Assembly (NCBI GenBank): GCA_943323935.2
Contig: CALPJR020000021.1
Span: 1 to 8,982, forward strand
From: Bifidobacterium breve
GTDB taxonomy: Bacteria > Bacteroidota > Bacteroidia > Chitinophagales > Chitinophagaceae
DNA length: 8,982 nt
Reading direction: 5' to 3'
Shown here: positions 6,958 to 8,982 of the stretch, piece after piece
Position numbering within the stretch: the stretch's first letter is position 1
Layout: the number at the start of each line of letters is the position of its first letter
Translations under genes and position numbers: made by a program
The notes under the pieces: generated by a model
What the model saw: only the letters and a program-made list of their open reading frames with translations
The model's database searches: none
What the model was told of the DNA's origin: nothing

Positions 6958-8260
6958 TAACTGGATCAATATTTTCGTTAGGAATTTCAATCTCTGTTTC
7001 AACTGGTGCCTTACCTTCCATTTGCTCTACATTTCTTGCGACACTTAATATCAAACCTATCGAGCAACAAGTAAAAATAAATGAGCTCCCACCCATACTC
7101 AATAATGGCAAAGTCACCCCTGTTACTGGAACAATCGCCACATTCACCGCCATATTCGCAACAGCTTGAATGATTAATGTAAAACTCAATCCTAGTGCTA
7201 AAAATGCACCAAACGCATAAGGGCACTTTCTAAATATCCGGATACACCTAAATAAAAAAACTAAATAAATGAAAATAATAAATGCCCCACCTAATAATCC
7301 ATACTCTTCTATAATCACTGCATAAATAAAATCATTATAAGCCTGTGGTAAAAAATTTCTTTGTTGACTATTACCTGGACCTAATCCAACAAATATGCCG
7401 CCATTTGCAATTGCAATTTTTGCTTGTTGTACCTGATAAGGTTCTTCACTATCTTTTGCATACATAAAATCCTGTACACGATTCACCCAGGTTCCAAATC
7501 GACCCCAATTTTTTAATGACTCAGCAATTACTGGCTTACCTGAATCAATATTGCCTTCATTGGCTTTATGTGTAGCCATTGCAACACTAATGATAACAAC
7601 GATTGGTATCATCGCTACGCCAATCGTCAATAAAATATGTTTAAAACTCACTCTACCAATAAATAATAAAAGTAAAGAGGTTGCACCTGTCAATAATGCG
7701 TTGGATAAATTTGCAGGCATGATTAATCCACAAATAATGAATACTGGAATGATCACAGGTAAAAATCCTTTCTTAAAATCCTTAATCACTTCTTGCTTTT
7801 TACTTAGTACCCTAGATAAATACATAAATAAAGCCAATTTAGCCACATCACTACTTTGAATGGTTAAATTAATAATAGGTAATTTAATCCACCTACTGCC
7901 TTCATTAATTTTAGCTCCAAAAAATAAAGTATAGATCAGCAAGGGCACAGATAATATAAATAAAATAGTGGCCACTCGAGAAAAAACAGTGTAATTCACT
8001 CTATGTAAACCAAATACTACTAACAAACCAATTAATGTAAATATGATTTGCTTAAACAAATAGAAACTAGTATTACCACGATACATTTTATATGCCAATG
8101 AACCTGTTGCACTATATACTACCAATATAGAGATCAGTGATAATAAGATAACTAAACCCCAGATATATTTATCCCCTCTAGTTCGTTGGTCTAAATGTTC
8201 TCTCATCCCTCCAATAGAAGGCATCTGAGAAAATAACTTATCTGTGGTTTCTTTGAACAT
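6950..8260 (-). CDS. ftsW: FtsW, SEDS-family septal peptidoglycan glycosyltransferase
   Basis: FtsW is a polytopic inner-membrane SEDS protein that polymerises lipid II into septal glycan, together with the transpeptidase FtsI. The 436-residue product has about ten hydrophobic segments (roughly 33-53, 70-87, 94-115, 137-151, 166-183, 186-203, 208-228, 311-337, 350-372, 383-407). A large extracytoplasmic loop lies at about 229-309. Family motifs are YSATGSLAYK (49-58), GSRWIKLP (121-128), GPGNSQQRNFLPQAYNDFIY (294-313) and PVTGVTLPLLSMGGSS (378-393). Asp310 in AYNDF aligns with the conserved SEDS catalytic Asp (E. coli FtsW TDFIF). RodA is a close paralogue, but the place between murD and murG favours FtsW. 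The start at 8260 lies 2 bp after the murD stop. The end is a hydrophilic cytoplasmic tail (about 411-436), and the stop overlaps murG. Confidence 0.96.
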   Translation of the reverse strand: MFKETTDKLFSQMPSIGGMREHLDQRTRGDKYIWGLVILLSLISILVVYSATGSLAYKMYRGNTSFYLFKQIIFTLIGLLVVFGLHRVNYTVFSRVATILFILSVPLLIYTLFFGAKINEGSRWIKLPIINLTIQSSDVAKLALFMYLSRVLSKKQEVIKDFKKGFLPVIIPVFIICGLIMPANLSNALLTGATSLLLLFIGRVSFKHILLTIGVAMIPIVVIISVAMATHKANEGNIDSGKPVIAESLKNWGRFGTWVNRVQDFMYAKDSEEPYQVQQAKIAIANGGIFVGLGPGNSQQRNFLPQAYNDFIYAVIIEEYGLLGGAFIIFIYLVFLFRCIRIFRKCPYAFGAFLALGLSFTLIIQAVANMAVNVAIVPVTGVTLPLLSMGGSSFIFTCCSIGLILSVARNVEQMEGKAPVETEIEIPNENIDPVNA

Positions 8261-8262
8261 GA

Positions 8263-8982
8263 TTATAATTCTTTTACGCTTTCTTTAAATTGATGACCTC
8301 TGTCTTCATAATTTTTGAATAAATCAAAACTTGCGCAAGCAGGACTTAATAACACCACGTCTCCTTTCTCGGCTAATTTAAAGGAAGCATTGACTGCTTT
8401 TTTTGCAGAATCAACTTCAATTATTTGTGCTACTTTATCCTTAAAGTATTCAATTAATTTAGAATTATCTGTGCCCATGCAAACAATGGCTTTTACTTTA
8501 TCTTTTACAAGATCTGCCACTAATGCATAGTCGTTGCCTTTGTCTACACCACCTAAAATCAAAATGGTCGGCTTTTGCATGCTCTCTAAGGCATACCAAG
8601 TGCTGTTGACATTGGTCGCTTTACTATCATTGATAAAATCAACACCTTTTACAGTGGCAACAAATTCCATTCTATGTTCTAGACTATGGAAATTGCTTAC
8701 GGCTTCGCGAATTTTTTCCTTTCTGATGCCCAAAGTGGATGCAGCAATGCTTGCAGCCATTGTGTTATAAGCATTATGCTTGCCTTTTAAGGCGAAATCA
8801 TAAATGCTCATTGTCACTCTTTCTTCTTGGATTTTTAACATCATTTGTTCGTTCTTGATGTAGCCTCCTTTTTTTAATTCTTGTTTCATAGAAAATGGTA
8901 GTAGGTTAGTATTTGTAGTTAGTAGTTCTAGATGTTTTACAACGACTTCGTCGTCTATGCAATAAATAAAGCAGTCTTTTTC
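8263..8982 (-). CDS. murD: UDP-N-acetylmuramoyl-L-alanine--D-glutamate ligase MurD, C-terminal half (5' end outside window)
   Basis: MurD is the cytoplasmic ATP-dependent ligase that adds D-glutamate to UDP-MurNAc-L-Ala. The frame is open from the stop at 8263 to the right edge, giving 239 residues; the N-terminal domain and the P-loop lie outside. The ATG at 8889 looks like a start but is internal. The 31 codons upstream have no stop and read as MurD-like sequence (DCFIYCIDDE, then NLLPFSMKQE), matching the FxYxxDD...PFS region of the central domain. Within the visible part are LKGKHNAYN (65-73), EHRMEF (102-107), DSKATNVNST (119-128), LGGVDKGNDY (143-152) and LSPACASFDLFKNYEDRG (212-229). 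These are the end of the central domain and the glutamate-ligase C-terminal domain. MurD is usually about 440-460 residues, so about half is missing. ftsW follows 2 bp later. Confidence 0.95.
   Translation of the reverse strand, partial: EKDCFIYCIDDEVVVKHLELLTTNTNLLPFSMKQELKKGGYIKNEQMMLKIQEERVTMSIYDFALKGKHNAYNTMAASIAASTLGIRKEKIREAVSNFHSLEHRMEFVATVKGVDFINDSKATNVNSTWYALESMQKPTILILGGVDKGNDYALVADLVKDKVKAIVCMGTDNSKLIEYFKDKVAQIIEVDSAKKAVNASFKLAEKGDVVLLSPACASFDLFKNYEDRGHQFKESVKEL

Noticed and set aside
7011..7226. Minus-strand 71-codon frame with Tyr/Cys-rich content inside ftsW.
   Set aside because: It lies wholly inside ftsW in another frame; the ftsW frame carries the conserved SEDS motifs.
8890..8930. 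ACTAAC-rich stretch seen upstream of the apparent murD, ftsA and ftsZ starts, as if a shared leader motif.
   Set aside because: At murD it is coding sequence (TTNTNLLPFS), and at ftsA it is largely the end of ftsQ. Only the ftsZ copy is non-coding, so a shared leader element is not supported.

Overview
The window is a stretch of the division and cell wall (dcw) cluster, with every gene on the minus strand. Read in the direction of transcription (right to left), the order is murD (5' end outside the window) - ftsW - murG - murC - ftsQ - ftsA - ftsZ (3' end outside the window). Several features point to Bacteroidota, probably a Chitinophagaceae-like member: the AT-rich composition, the lack of Shine-Dalgarno-like sequences before the starts, the missing ddl and murB between murC and ftsQ, and the long FtsZ. 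The family-level placement is a guess from general resemblance, not from a search.

Region by region: 8982-8263 holds the C-terminal half of MurD, open to the right edge. 8260-6950 is ftsW, the SEDS septal glycan polymerase. 6957-5842 is murG, whose likely start overlaps the ftsW stop by 8 bp. 5831-4458 is murC. 4454-3336 is ftsQ, with an unusual lysine-rich C-terminal tail. 3317-1917 is ftsA. 1812-1 is ftsZ, open to the left edge, with a very long glutamate-rich linker. Gaps from murD to ftsA are 2 to 18 bp or overlaps, so these genes look like one operon. The only real intergenic space is the 104 bp before ftsZ (1813-1916). No stretch over 300 bases lacks a gene, and I see no tRNA, rRNA, CRISPR, insertion sequence or convincing terminator.

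The genes work together. MurC and MurD make successive additions to the UDP-MurNAc peptide precursor. MurG converts lipid I to lipid II, and FtsW polymerises lipid II at the septum. FtsQ links the periplasmic divisome, and FtsA anchors FtsZ filaments to the inner membrane.

I found no undescribed biological system here. The points worth a second look are variations on known parts: an Ile where FtsZ normally has the T7-loop Asn, the roughly 250-residue acidic FtsZ linker, the basic periplasmic tail of FtsQ, and the murG start choice. Both edge genes are easy to mis-annotate, because murD looks like a short 208-residue ORF and ftsZ has no stop in the window.
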